From contig CM056742.1 in NCBI GenBank assembly GCA_029851415.1, positions 100,360,976 to 100,424,975 on the forward strand: a DNA stretch of 64,000 nucleotides, read 5' to 3'. Positions 1 to 11,885 of the stretch are shown piece by piece; within the stretch, counting starts at the first letter, position 1, and the number at the start of each line of letters is the position of its first letter. The position numbers and the translations under genes are program-made. Source of the stretch: Eretmocerus hayati (Eukaryota > Arthropoda > Insecta > Hymenoptera > Aphelinidae). The notes under the pieces were generated by a model. The model did no database searches and was not told the DNA's origin. It saw nothing but the letters and a program-made list of their open reading frames with translations.

Positions 1-951
1 GAATCAAAATAAGGCGGAGCGCCCTTGGAACCATACAGGTAGCACGCATATTTCATCGTTGTCGTCCGAGAGCGATATTTTGGCTTGAAATCATCGTAGA
101 GAATTTTTGAAAAAAGGAAATTAAAGGTCTTGAAAAGCCCTACAAGATCCCGTTGATTTTTTTTCGATTCGTCCATGCCCGTGAAAATTACAGGTGATTG
201 ACGCGACTTGAAAATTTTCACTTTTTGACAGTGAATACTGGACATGAAAAATACACGAAAAAAATTTTTGAAGTACATGAAAAGTTAGCATTTTTTCCGA
301 TCTTCAAGATGCTTTTTTCCAAATTGCCGTACGACCAATAGTTTCCGAGCAATCGATGTTTTAGTGCGAGTATCGATGTTCCATTATTTTTGGTGGGTAC
401 TGTATATCGTCTTGTTGAAGCGAAATTTCAATAGAGTTGGTATAAAGATGATAAAAATGAAGTCTTTTGAAAAAATTAGGATTCTCCAAGGATATATTTA
501 ATTTTGACTGTATTCAAACGAATTTTGAAAAAATTCGGTATCGACCAATCGATTTAGAATGATAAAATAGTATGAACTTAGTTTATCAAAACTTGAATGA
601 ATTAGGTTGTGGGGGAGATATGAGGAGAGTATGAATATTGGAAAAAATATTTTTGTATATTTCAAGTTATTCATTGAGGGAGCTAGTTTGGGAGATTTAG
701 GCGGCTATCTAAACTGAGGGTTTTCTTTAGCAAAGTCTGTAACATGGTTGGAAGGGAATTTTGATACAACTGGTTTCAATATGCTCAAAATGGAGTTTTT
801 GTTGGAACCTTTCGTTTTTTTGTGAGAATTTCGATTTATGGAGAATAAATGGAATTTCAAATTGATAAGTTGAAAATCTTGAAATCGATCGTGGAGGACC
901 AAGGTCTGTGAGGATGATAAAACACAGAATTCTTGCACATATAAGTATATT
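1..951. other. No recognisable gene
   Basis: AT-rich DNA. I see no coding exon with plausible splice sites, no RNA gene and no clear repeat. The last ~100 bases probably belong to the 3' flank of the adjacent PLE, because the hammerhead motif starts at 952. Confidence 0.4.
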
Positions 952-990
952 GCAACGTTTCGTCTGCATATTTTGCAAACCTCTTCAGGC
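952..990 (-). ncRNA. Hammerhead ribozyme core, PLE-associated
   Basis: On the minus strand the bases read CTGAAGAG (988-981), which fits the CUGANGA core box. A stem II follows, GTTTGC paired with GCAGAC around a short AT-rich loop with one G-U wobble. Then comes GAAAC (961-957). PLEs are known to carry hammerhead motifs in their terminal repeats. This one lies downstream of, and in the same orientation as, the minus-strand PLE fragment at 1334-2064. Stem I and stem III were not resolved, so activity is inferred from the core only. Confidence 0.65.
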
Positions 991-1333
991 TGTAACACAA
1001 TTTCAACACATGTGGTATATATTATGGACAAACAGTAGCACGATTCACAATGAAGTTGCAAACAACAATTCACATACCTAAAGCTTTTTGATTTTTAGAA
1101 CGATTATCACATTTTTATACTATGATTAAAAACGTAGAAACACAGAAACTGTGATTCACGTCTTACGTCGATATTGGGTATATTGATACTGATCAGTCCA
1201 TGCTAATGTGTGTATATGGAAACGGGATGAGGAGAGAAAGAGAGAGAGAACCAGGTGATTGAACGGGGAGAGGAAAGGGAAGGAGAAGGAGTCAAGAGAA
1301 GCAGCTATATGTCATAATCGACGATGAGACAAA
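991..1333 (-). other. Presumed 3' untranslated flank of PLE copy 1
   Basis: Sequence between the hammerhead motif and the stop codon of the minus-strand PLE fragment. It includes a GA-rich run near 1225-1300 comparable to the GA-rich stretch near 56010-56035 in the second PLE locus. No other feature is seen. Confidence 0.4.
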
Positions 1334-2064
1334 CTATAATAGGAGAGAGTTATAGACACGGTTTAGATGGAAAATATCGTCTTTCAGATTGATGTTATCC
1401 TTATCAGGATTAATGAAAATCATTTCTGAGAGTGTCCTTTTATGAAAATTTGGTTCTCTATCTAAGATCTTAGTATTTTTCCAATCAAACTCGTGCCCTA
1501 GGTTTTTTCGATGGAGCGACACTACAGAATTGAGAGTTTTGAAATTTATATGATCATCGATTCTCATATCTAAAGCCCTTTTTGTCTCTCCTACATAGCT
1601 TGCTGAACAGTTTTTACAATCTATTTTATATACTACATTTGGATTTTCAAATTTCTTCAATGTATCTTTGCCTAATTTTATAACATTATCAAGTCCTTTA
1701 GTGATTTTTGGCAACGTTACAATATTGTGTTTCTTGAAAACATATTTACATTTTTGAAAGAAACTTTTACGAAACGGAATGCTCACTTTCTGTAGTGAAG
1801 CAAATGTACGTTTTTCCAAGCTATTTCCATTATTCTTCTTGTTTTTCAATTTTTGAAGTCTGTTTCTCATGCATTTTTGTACAAAATCAATGGGAAAGTC
1901 ATTTTTTAGCAGTAAATTTTCTACGTATCTAATGTTTTTTCTATGGAAACAAGGTTCAGATAGATTAATAGCACGGTCTACCAAATTGTATATAATATTT
2001 TCTTTCAATTGAGTTGGGTGGTTCGAGTGAAAATTCGAAATCCTATCAGATGTCGTGGGCTTAT
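1334..2064 (-). pseudogene. PLE fragment, GIY-YIG endonuclease end (minus copy)
   Basis: The frame encodes the C-terminal part of a Penelope-like element polyprotein. A cysteine pair (DCKNC) is followed by the GIY-YIG-type motif SYVGETKRALD, the catalytic-region arginine, and a downstream histidine/glutamate region ending in a hydrophobic tail and stop at 1334. In PLEs this endonuclease nicks target DNA for reverse-transcription priming. The reverse transcriptase half is missing. The copy meets a plus-strand copy near 2065, where the frame turns back on itself, so it is one arm of an inverted pair. It has no start of its own and is a dead fragment. Confidence 0.85.
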
Positions 2065-2890
2065 CCCAGCGTTATCGTGTAGCGTAGAATGTCTTGAGAT
2101 TTTGAAAAAGAAACATAATTGTGTACCATTATTTTATTTCCGTTATGTCGACGACACGGTGTTATGTATCAAAGAAGACCAGATCAATGTAGTGCTGGAA
2201 GTTTTTAATCAATATGATCAAAGTCTAAAATTCACTCACGAGATTGAAAAAGATAACAGTATTAGTTTTCTAGATTTAAAATTGATACGAAAAGATAATA
2301 AGATTATCACGGATTGGTACCATAAGCCCACGACATCTGATAGGATTTTGAATTTTCACTCGAACCACCCAACTCAATTGAAAGAAAATATTATATACAA
2401 TTTGGTAGACCGTGCTATTAATCTATCTGAACCTTGTTTCCATAGAAAAAACATTAGATACGTAGAAAATTTACTGCTAAAAAATGACTTTCCCATTGAT
2501 TTTGTACAAAAATGCATGAGAAACAGACTTCAAAAATTGAAAAACAAGAAGAATAATGGAAATAGCTTGGAAAAACGTACATTTGCTTCACTACAGAAAG
2601 TGAGCATTCCGTTTCGTAAAAGTTTCTTTCAAAAATGTAAATATGTTTTCAAGAAACACAATATTGTAACGTTGCCAAAAATCACTAAAGGACTTGATAA
2701 TGTTATAAAATTAGGCAAAGATACAATGAAGAAATTTGAAAATCCAAATGTAGTATATAAAATAGATTGTAAAAACTGTTCAGCAAGCTATGTAGGAGAG
2801 ACAAAAAGGGCTTTAGATGTGAGAATCGATGAACATATAAATTTCAAAACTCCCAATTCTGTAGTGTCGCTCCATCGAAAAAACCTAGGG
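1497..2890. repeat. PLE inverted repeat (arms 1497-2064 and 2322-2890)
   Basis: Two ~568-bp arms in inverse orientation are separated by ~257 bp of reverse-transcriptase sequence present once. The arms meet at CGTGGGCTTAT / ATAAGCCCACG. Inverted, partly truncated copies joined head to head are a known product of PLE insertion. The second PLE locus in this window (55.6-60.8 kb) shows the same habit. Confidence 0.85.
2065..2890 (+). pseudogene. PLE fragment, RT end plus GIY-YIG (plus copy)
   Basis: The plus-strand frame enters in the middle of the reverse transcriptase. YFRYVDDTVLC is the catalytic YVDD motif, followed by the FLDLKLIR motif and then the GIY-YIG endonuclease with SYVGETKRALDVRID. 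Homology stops abruptly near 2890 at HRKNLG, where PLE sequence gives way to the 176-bp-unit array. The frame then runs on for a few unrelated codons to 2929. The region 2322-2890 is almost identical to 1497-2064 in inverse orientation. The differences are few substitutions, so this inverted pair is young or has been homogenised. Confidence 0.85.
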
Positions 2891-2907
2891 CTTTTTAGGG
2901 ACAGATA

Positions 2908-5570
2908 CGGCACTTTTGGCGCAGAATGATGATATTTAGGTGAATGAAAGAAGTACTGCTAACTAATCAACAATTGGAACCCATTCTCGATCCACTCACA
3001 GAATTTTGAGCCAAATCTCACACCCGAGATTCGCTGCTAAGAGCCCTGAGATCAATCCTTATCCAGCAGCATTTCAGAAGAGTAGAGAGTTCTCGCATAA
3101 TCGTGGATTAGAGGGCGGAAATCGTCTTACTGCCACCTGAACAGCAATCGAGATACATTTTGGGGTCATTTGACGTGGTTTTGAAAAGAACCCCGATTCT
3201 TTATATATCTGCTGAGAGCCTTGAGATCGATTCTGAGGCAGAAATTGCGAATTGGCACTAGAAATGAACCAGATCTGATGATTCTAACTCCTAATAAGTA
3301 CTACTGCTACCCCAAGAATACATACAGTGAAATCCAGGATCACAGACGGGAATTGCTAGCCAAATCCTGCATCTGAAAATTGCTGCAGAGAAATTTCAGA
3401 TGCATATTGAGCTCAGTATTGTCGTTAATTACAGTCGATCTGATGTGGAACAGTTGAAATTTCTTCTTCAATTGCACTCCTGCCAAGGTAAGTACCATTC
3501 CATCTCGTTACAAGTCCAAGAGTGAATATCTTGAGCCCGGTGTCATGCCCCCCAATCACTGGCAGTATGATCTGCAGTCAAGATTGGGCCGAAATCATCA
3601 GGAAACCGTGCGGATCCCACGGAGAATGACGAGTTTTAGGAGGGAAATCATACTACTGCCAACTCGAGAATGATCTTATCGAGTTCCAAGTTTGCCAGTG
3701 AATTCTATGGTCACATTGCCGTGTCTCGAAACTATTGCAGTGCGATGTGAGACCAATACTTGGGCCAGAGGACTCCCAAATCAGCCCGGGTCATATAAAA
3801 GAAGATGAATCCTAGAGCGTGAATCCTACTCCTGCCAACTTGAGAATAGATCCAGGACATTTTGAGTTCCGCTAGAAGTATTTTGGGCCCGGTCTCGTGA
3901 GCCCAGCCGCGTCGCTCAGAATCACTGCATTGCGATATGAAACCAGTATTGGGCCCCGGACCGTCGGAAATCCGTGTGGATTCCTTGAGAAATGATGGGG
4001 TTCAGAACGGAAATCGTAATACTGTCAAACCGCGAGCAATTCCATTGGATTCCATGTTTGTCAGTGGATATTTATGGCCCGGTCCTATGTCTCAGAGGCA
4101 CTGCAGTGCGATCTGAGATCGGTATTGGGCCCAGAATCATCGGAAATAATTGCAAATCGTATTCAGAATCATGAATTCCAAGGGGTAAATCCTATTCCTG
4201 TCATCTCGATGAGGAATCCAGTTGATGTTGGGATTGACTAGCAATATTCTGAGCCCAGTCCTGTCGCTCAGATTCCATGCAGTGCGATCTAAAACCAGTA
4301 TTGAGCCCTGGATTGTCGAAAATCTGTCCGGATCCCACGGAAAATGATCCATCTTAGGATGGAGATCGTACTACTGCGACCCTTGAAACCGACCCAGTAA
4401 AATTTGAATTGGGAGAGAAATTATTTGTGCTCAGTCCCGTTTCTCAAACTCACTGTAGTGCCACCAGCGATCGGTATCGGGCCCAGAATCATCGGAACCT
4501 TCTGCGGATACTACAGGAAATGACGATTTTTAGGGCGTGAATCGTACCACTGCCAACGGGATGATGAATCCAGTACTTGTTGGAATTGCCTCAAAATATT
4601 TTGCGCCCAGTCCCGTGGCTCAGAGTCACTGCGGTGTGATCCGTGATCGGTATTGGGCCCAGGATCATCCGAAATAACTGCAAATCGTATTCAGAATCAT
4701 GAATTCTAGGGAGTTAATCCTATTCCTGCCAACTAGATGAGGGTTCCAGTTGATTTTGGGATCGATTGGGAATATTTCGAGCCCAGTCCCGTGTCTCAAA
4801 ATCACTGTGGTGCGATCTGCGATCGGTATTGTGCCTAGGATCATCGAAGATAACTGCAAATCGGATTGAGAATCATGAATCCTAGGGGGTGAATCCTTTC
4901 CCTGCCAACCGGATGAGGGATCTAGTTGATTTTGGGCTCGACAAGAAGAATTTTCAGCCCAGTCCCGTGGCTCAGAGTCACTGCAGTGCGATGTAATACC
5001 AGTATTCGGCCCCGGACCGTCCGAAATCCGTGCGGATCCCATAAAAAACGATGCATCTTAGGATGAAAATCCTACTACTGCGACCCTTGAAACTGACCCA
5101 GCACATTCTGGATCGGGAGAGAAATACTTTGAGCCCAGTCCCGTGTCTCAAAATCACTGCAGTGCGATTTGCAATCGGTATTGGGCCCATAATCTTCGGA
5201 AACTTCTGCGGATCCTACAGGAAATGACGATTTCTAGGGGGTGAAACGTACTACTACTGCCAACTGGATGATGAATGGAGTACATGTTAGGATTGACTAG
5301 AACTAATTTGAGCCCAGTCCCGTGGTTCAGAGTCACTGCAGTGCGATCTGAAATCAAAATAGGACCGAAATCATCGGAAATCCGTGCAGATTCCATTGGA
5401 GCATGTTGAAAAGTTTGGGAAGGGATTGTAACCTTGTCAACATGGTAATAATCCGATGTTGTTCCAGGCACACGAGGGAATATGTCTCGTTCAATACCGA
5501 TTCTAAATATTGGCGGAGAGTCAATCATCATCTGTCTCGAACTCGACAAATTCGATAGCCCCCGCAAGTC
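2908..5570 (-). repeat. Array of ~176-bp units, fold-back arm 1
   Basis: Degenerate units recur with the core CACTGCAGTGCGAT near 3924, 4097, 4276, 4451, 4627, 4803, 4979, 5155 and 5334, spacing 173-179 bp. Two subtypes are visible: one continues GATCGGTATTGGGCCCAG, the other ACCAGTATTGGGCCCCGG. The strand sign marks orientation relative to 6281-9755, which carries the inverse complement. For example, the text near 2935-3110 is the reverse complement of 8340-8510. No protein is encoded. Confidence 0.85.
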
Positions 5571-6280
5571 CATCTCAGTTTAGAGTTAATCTGAGTGGAT
5601 AACTTCCTCCTGGCAACTCTGGATGAGTCGTGAGTTATGTTCCATCCTAGCCCCAATTCGGGACTTTAATCTGAGATTCATTGCTAAGAGATCGCACAAA
5701 AAGATTGATCCTATTGTGACCTGTACTTGAAACCCGAATACCGGGACCTCATACTCGTGAGAATTGAAGTGGTGGAATAACACCTCATTTGGACCTAACT
5801 TTGATCAACTATTGACAACGTCTTCCATCGTATGTAACAGTGTTGAGATTATTTCCGTCGTTTTTTAATAGACCAAATACTTTCCCCGGGCAAATTTATG
5901 ACTTTCAATGTAAATTGAATCTCAGTAGGCCTGTGAGTGAACCATCATTGTTGACGAGTAGCAATACAATCAGCCCAGAGAGCATATAAAAAATTACGGG
6001 AGAGTTCATCCATGGGATTTTTACATCTAGATTCTATGGAAAGTTTTAGGATCGAATTCATAGTCCTAATCCGGAGTTCGGATAAGCTCATCCAAGGCGC
6101 CACAATTGCCAGTCCTCATAGATGAGCAGACTCGCCGCACCGATTGTGGCGCCTCGGATTCGCTTATCAGGACTCCGGATGACGACTATAAATTCGAGCC
6201 TAATATGTACGGGGAATCACGCGGATATCAGAACTGTGTCCACGAGGTTGCTCATAAGAAGAATGATCTTACGTCTCGGT
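5571..6280. repeat. Central spacer of the large fold-back, with small palindrome
   Basis: Separates the two arrays. A diverged palindrome lies at about 6050-6190: the left arm holds GGCGCCACAATTG and the right arm CGATTGTGGCGCC, with centre near 6117. It looks like the turn-round point of the fold-back. I see no gene. Confidence 0.6.
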
Positions 6281-9200
6281 TTCCCGTCACTCACATCGCA
6301 CTGCAGTGGATCTGAGTGACGAGACAGGGCTCAAAATACTTCTATTGAATCCCGAAATCAACTGGATTCTTCGTAGAGTTGGCAGGAATAGGATTTACCC
6401 CCTAGAATTCATGATTGTGGATACGATTTGTGAATATTTCCGATGATTCTGGGCCTAATACCGATCACAGATCACACCGCAGTGACTCTGACACATGAGA
6501 CTGGGCCCTAAATATTCCTTGTTCAAAATGTACTGGATTCACGATCCAGTTGGCAGTAGTACGATTCATCCTCTAGAATTCATGATTCTAAATAATATTC
6601 GCAATTATTTCCGATGATTCTGGGCCCGATACCGATCTCAGATCGCACTGCAGTGCTCTGAGACATGGGACCGGGCCCAAGATATTTTAAGTCAATCCCA
6701 GAATGTACTGGTTCATCATCCAGCTGTCAGTAGTACGATTCGACCCCTAGGAATCGTCATTTCCTGTAGGATCCGCAGGAGTTTCCGAAGATTCTGGGCC
6801 CAACACCGATCGCAGATCGCACTGCGAAAATGTTGAGACACGGGACTGAGGTCAAAATATTTCTCTTCCGATTCCACATGTGCTGTATCGGTTTCAAGGG
6901 TCGCAGAAGTACGATTTCGATCCTAAGATGTATGATTTATCATGGGATCCGCACGGATTCCGGACGATCCAGGGCCGAAAACTGGTATCACATTGCACTG
7001 CAGTGACTCTGAGCCACGGAACTGGGCTCAAAGCGTTCTTTGTCGAGCCCAAAATCAACTGGGTCCCTCATCGAGTTGGCAGGTATGGGATTTACCCCCT
7101 AGAATTCATGATTCTGAATACGTTTTGCAATTATTTTCGACGACCCTGGGCCCAATACCGGTCTCAGATCGCACTGCAGTGACTCTGAGACATAGGACCG
7201 GGCCATAAATATCCACTGACAAACATGGAATGCGATGAAATCGCTCGCGGTTCGGCAGCACTACGATTTCCGTTCTGATTCCCATCATTTCTCGTGGAAT
7301 CCGCACGGATTCCCGACGTTTCGGGGCCCAATACTGGTTTCAAATCGCACTGCAGTGATTCTGAGCGACGGAGCTGGGCTTAAAATGTTTCTAGTCGAAT
7401 CAAAAACGTATAGGATTCCTCATAAAATTCACAGTAGTACGATGTACCTCCTAGGAATCATGATTTTCTCCAGGATCCGCAGAAGTTTCCCACAATTCTG
7501 GGCCCAATACCGACCGCAGATCGCACTGCAGTGATCGACAGACACGAGACCGGGCCCAAAATACTTCCAGCGGAACTCAAAATGACCTAGACCCATCCTC
7601 AAGCTGGCAGGAGTAGGATTTACGTCCTAGAATTCATCTTCTTTTATATAATCCGCGCTGATTTTCGAGTACCCGGGCCCAAATATTGGTCTCAGATCGC
7701 ACTGCAGTAGTTTTGAGACACGGGAATGTGCCCATGAAATTCACTGGCAAACTTGGAACTCGGAAAGATCATCCTCGAGTTGGCAGTAGTATGATTCCCC
7801 TCCTGAAACTCGTCATTCTCCGTAGGATCCGCACGTTTCCCCGATGATTTCAGCCCGATCTTGACTGCAAATCACACTGCACTGATTCGGGGGCATGACA
7901 CCGGGTCAAAATATTCATTTTTGGACTTGTAACGAGATGGAATGGTACTCACCTTTGCAGTAGTACAATTGAAGAGAAGAATTCAACCATTCCTCATCAG
8001 ATCGACTGTGATTCACGACAATACTGAGCTCAATATGCATCTGAAATCTCTCCTCAGCAATTTTCAGATTCAGGATTTGGCTACCAATTCCCGCCTGTGA
8101 TCCTAGATTTCACTGTATGTATTCTTGGGGTAGCAGTAATACTCATCGGGAGTTGGAAACATTAGATCTGGTTCATTTTTGGTGCCCTTTCGTGATTTCT
8201 GCCTCAGAATCGATCTCAAAACTCTCAGCAGATATGAAAGGAATCGGGGTTCTTTTCAAAACCACGTCAAATGACCCCAAAATGTATCTCGATTGCTGTT
8301 CAGGTGGCAGTAAGACGATTTCCGCCCTCTAATCCACGATTATGCGAGAACTCTCTACTCTTCTGAAATGCTGCTGGATGAGGATTGATCTCAGGGCTCT
8401 TAGCAGCGAATCTCGGGTGTGAGATTTGGCTCAAAATTCTGTGAGTGGATCGAGAATGGGTTCCAATTGTTGATTAGTTAGCAGTACTTCTTTCATTCAC
8501 CTAAATATCATCATTCTGCGCCAAAAGTGCCGTATCTGTCAGCCATTTTCGACCCAATACCGGTACTGAGTCTCACTGCAGCAGTTTTCGGACTCAGTAT
8601 CAGTGTCAAAATCTCGCCGAATGATCTCAGAGTATACTCCGAATATTTCTTAGCTGGCAGCAGTGGGAATTCCGAGCTAAAACTGGCCAATCGGGATGAT
8701 TTACAATGCTTGTGTTACACTCCTGACACATGCCGTATTAGAATCGATCTCAGTGCTCTCAGAAGTTATCCCCAGATCTCAGATTATGCTTCAAATTTTG
8801 TTGTATAACCCTGGATTGTGATGCGACCATTTTTCATGTGGCAGAAAAGCGGTTTCCAACCTACGATTCATAATTACGCATAAATTTGCTCGATTTATCT
8901 CACGCTTTTGGCTCCACATCGATCTCAGAGCTCTCAGCAGCAATTCCCAGATCCGGGCTTGAGCTTGAAATTTTGTGAGGGAGGACTGGAATGTACGTCA
9001 AGCCTTAACTTCTTGGCAGTAGAGTTTTTCTCCATCTATAATTCATAGTTTTCCCCCAAACGTCAATCTTTTTTGTAGCTTTTCTCGACTGATATTGGTC
9101 ATGAAGTCAGTAGTTCTGAGACTCGGGATTGATGTCAAAATCATGTTCAGCCATCTTGGAGTGCACTCCAAGTTTTTTCGAGCTGGCGGTAGTAGAGAAT

Positions 9201-9755
9201 CCGAGCTACAATCCATGACTTTGATCAGGCGGAAGGGCATTTCCAACCGTTTTCAGCTCAAAACGCATCGCAACAATCTCAACAGCAATGCCTGAATTCG
9301 AGAAATAGCTGAAAATCTCGTGAAATAATCCCAGAATTCATCGCTATGGTTTTTGAGGAGGCAGCAGAATGGTCACCGACTTAGAATCAACGATTTTGGT
9401 CGAATATACAGTGTCTATAACATGTTTCTGGCTGAAAATCACTATTAAAATCCATAGCAGTGACTGCTAGGTTCGGGGATAGGCCCCAAATTCAACTATA
9501 GGTTCCTAGAATGTACTCTAAGTGTATTATATGTAAGTTGGCAGTGGAACGAGGGACTCGCCACGTGTATGTTTTGTTTCGGGAAAATACCGTTTTTTGG
9601 GGGGGGGGGCGTTTATCGGCCCCCACCCCTCCCCCTCGAGTCTAGGACGAAAAAGGCATCGCCCATCCTGTAGCTGAGAAAATTCCGAAGAGAATGCCAT
9701 TCGGATCATCTCAATAGCTGATGTAGCCGATTGAAGCGGATTCACTAGCAAAGTT
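6281..9755 (+). repeat. Array of ~176-bp units, fold-back arm 2
   Basis: Same degenerate units as 2908-5570 in the opposite orientation, continuing further outward (8540-9755) than that arm does. Each unit contains a TTGGCAGTAGTACGATT-like box and a CACTGCAGTG-type core. The outer border at 9755 (CTAGCAAAGTTGAG) is shared with the third copy at 22266. A G10 run lies near 9600. ORFs through here are chance frames. Confidence 0.85.
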
Positions 9756-9759
9756 GAGA

Positions 9760-10935
9760 TGTTTCATTTTTATTCCCTTCAAAATCACAAGAAAGTGATT
9801 CTTGGTTGGATGTTTCGATTCTCAATTCTTTGCGACAGTGGAGCTGCATCTGTGGGAATTTTACTGGGTTATCAATTGTGTTTGAGTGTGCGTGTATGTA
9901 CTTGCTGGGTCCAGGTATACTGTCCATATTTATCATCTGGTATTGTTCAAACTTGCTCAATTTTTCAGCGTAAAATCTGACGATTTTGCCAACAAATCGT
10001 CATTCATATGGTTTGCCAATCTGGTCCTTTAGCGTTCCTCCGCAAGTGTCAATCCGGTCCCGTACGGGCCCCCGGCGAGTGTCACTTTGGTCCAGTACTG
10101 GTCCTCGGCGAGTGTCGATTCGATCCCGTATCATCCCTCTGCGAGTGTCGATGTGGTTCTACACCGGTTCTCGGCGAGTGCCGATCTGGTTCTATACCGG
10201 TTCTCGGCGAGTGCCGATCTGGTCCCATATCGGTCCCCGGCGAGTGGCGATCTGGCCCCGTGCCCGTCCTCGGCGAGTGTCGATGTGGTTTTCTACCGGT
10301 CCTCGGCGAGTGTCGATCAGGTCCCGTAGCGGCCCTCGGCGAGTGTCAATTTCGTCCCGTACCTCTGCGAGTGTCGATGTGGTTCTTCGCCGGTCCGCGG
10401 CGAGTGGCGATAAGGTTCCATATCGGTCCCCGGCGATCGGCGATCTGGTCCCGTACCCGTCCTCGGTGAGTGTCGATGTGCTTTTCTACCTGTCCTCGGC
10501 GAGTGTCAATCTAGTCCCGTACCGGTACCCGGCGAGAGTCGACTTGGTGCCGCGCCGGTGCCCGGCGAGTGTCGATATAGTCTCGTACCGGTCCTCAGCG
10601 CGTGTCGATCTCGTCCTCTGCATGTACTCGGACAGGTGTGATTCTGATTCCGCATTGACATACGCCAAGTACCGGTACGGGACCAGATTGGCGAACCATA
10701 TGAATTAGGGTTCGTTGGAAGATCTTCAGATTTTACACTGAAAAAATGAGCAAGCTTGCATAATACCTGATGGTGAATATGGACAGCATACCTGGACCCT
10801 GCAAGAACATACACCCACACAAATGAGAAACAAATAAAGTTCCTAGAGATACAGCTCCACTGTCGCAAAGAACCGAAATCCAAAACATACAACAAAGAAT
10901 CACTTCCCTTGGATTTTGGAAAGAAAGAAAGATCA
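9760..10935. mobile_element. Fold-back element with minisatellite core
   Basis: Inverted arms of ~260 bp at 9760-10030 and 10670-10935 match each other in reverse complement. Examples are TTTGCGACAGTGGAGCTG against CAGCTCCACTGTCGCAAAG, and CATATGGTTTGCCAATCTGG against CCAGATTGGCGAACCATATG. The arms enclose a tandem array. No transposase is present, so it is non-autonomous. The architecture resembles Foldback-type elements. The family is not identified. Confidence 0.75.
10020..10690 (+). repeat. 33-bp minisatellite
   Basis: About 20 copies of a 33-bp unit containing GGCGAGTGTCGAT, TGGT, CCCGTA and CCGGTCCTC blocks. Because 33 is divisible by three and the unit lacks stops, long frames stay open in several registers, giving 11-residue peptide repeats. 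The longest is 9986-10708 (240 codons). No start context, splice site or homology supports translation. Confidence 0.85.
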
Positions 10936-11207
10936 CTTGGCCTCTGGGGAAATGATCTGGGAAAAAATCACTTGAACTCTGAAGAAATACTCATCTGATC
11001 TTGATGACATGCACAGGCCGGGATAACCAGTGACAAAAAGCTAGCTGAATCTCGAGCTGCGTCCAGCCGACGACTGGCTGGACCCTCGTTTACTATGTGA
11101 TTACTCGAACGAGTGGACTGAGCTGCAGCCCGCTGCTACTAATTCGCTTCGGTTGAGATGAATAAGGAATGCAGACTGACACCCACCGGATTAAGCACGC
11201 TAGCACT
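10936..11207. other. Unassigned spacer
   Basis: Unique-looking sequence between the minisatellite fold-back and the next inverted-repeat element. It contains a short dyad, GTCCAGCCGACGACTGGCTGGAC near 11067. No gene is seen. Confidence 0.4.
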
Positions 11208-11885
11208 GAGACCAGAAAGCGGTAATCAGTGCCGACAGCGCAATCAGCAACTCCCCGCGCTGTCAGGTAGGTAATACCGAGCGGGATTCGACAGCTTTTG
11301 CTTGGCTAGCAAGCGAAAATCGCTCGCTGTCCAAGCGAGATCTGCCGGGCCGACCCGAACTTTTGCCGGTTTGGCTAAATCCGGCATACTCCGTCTGCTG
11401 CGCATACTGTGGCCGCGTCTACATTATGCGCCAACGCTTGCACCGGCGCTTGCACCAGCGCAAGGTTTTACGAGAGGATCGGTAAAACAGATTTGAAATT
11501 GGAATCTAAATTTTTCTCACTCGAGTTGGAATCGAAAAGAAATGAAATTATTTTTGCGATCTTGAGTTAGCATAATAGTTTTTGAAAATGATATTTTGGC
11601 AAACTTAAGATGAAACTGAAAAAGAGAAGAAGTATAATTTTGCGGTTTCGAGTTTGAATTGGAACTGAAACTTGCTGGGTGCAAACTTGAAATCGGGATT
11701 GAAAAAAAAAAGAAAAAATGAAGAATACAATTCTGCAAACTCGAGCTCGGGCAACGAGAATTTCACTTTTACGTGAATCTTTAGAGGTACTTATAATGGT
11801 TAGCCGTTCCAATTCTGAGTGATGACGAGGATGAGCAAACCATCGATATCTCAGATGCGTGAGTGAGTGTAAGTGTATCGAACAT

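Noticed and set aside
2908..5570. Regularly spaced repeats suggesting a CRISPR-like array
   Set aside because: Whole 176-bp units are repeated with divergence and no unique spacers. The genome is eukaryotic.
9986..10708. A 240-codon open frame of 11-residue repeats
   Set aside because: Its openness follows from a stop-free 33-bp minisatellite. Several registers and the opposite strand are open too, and there is no homology.
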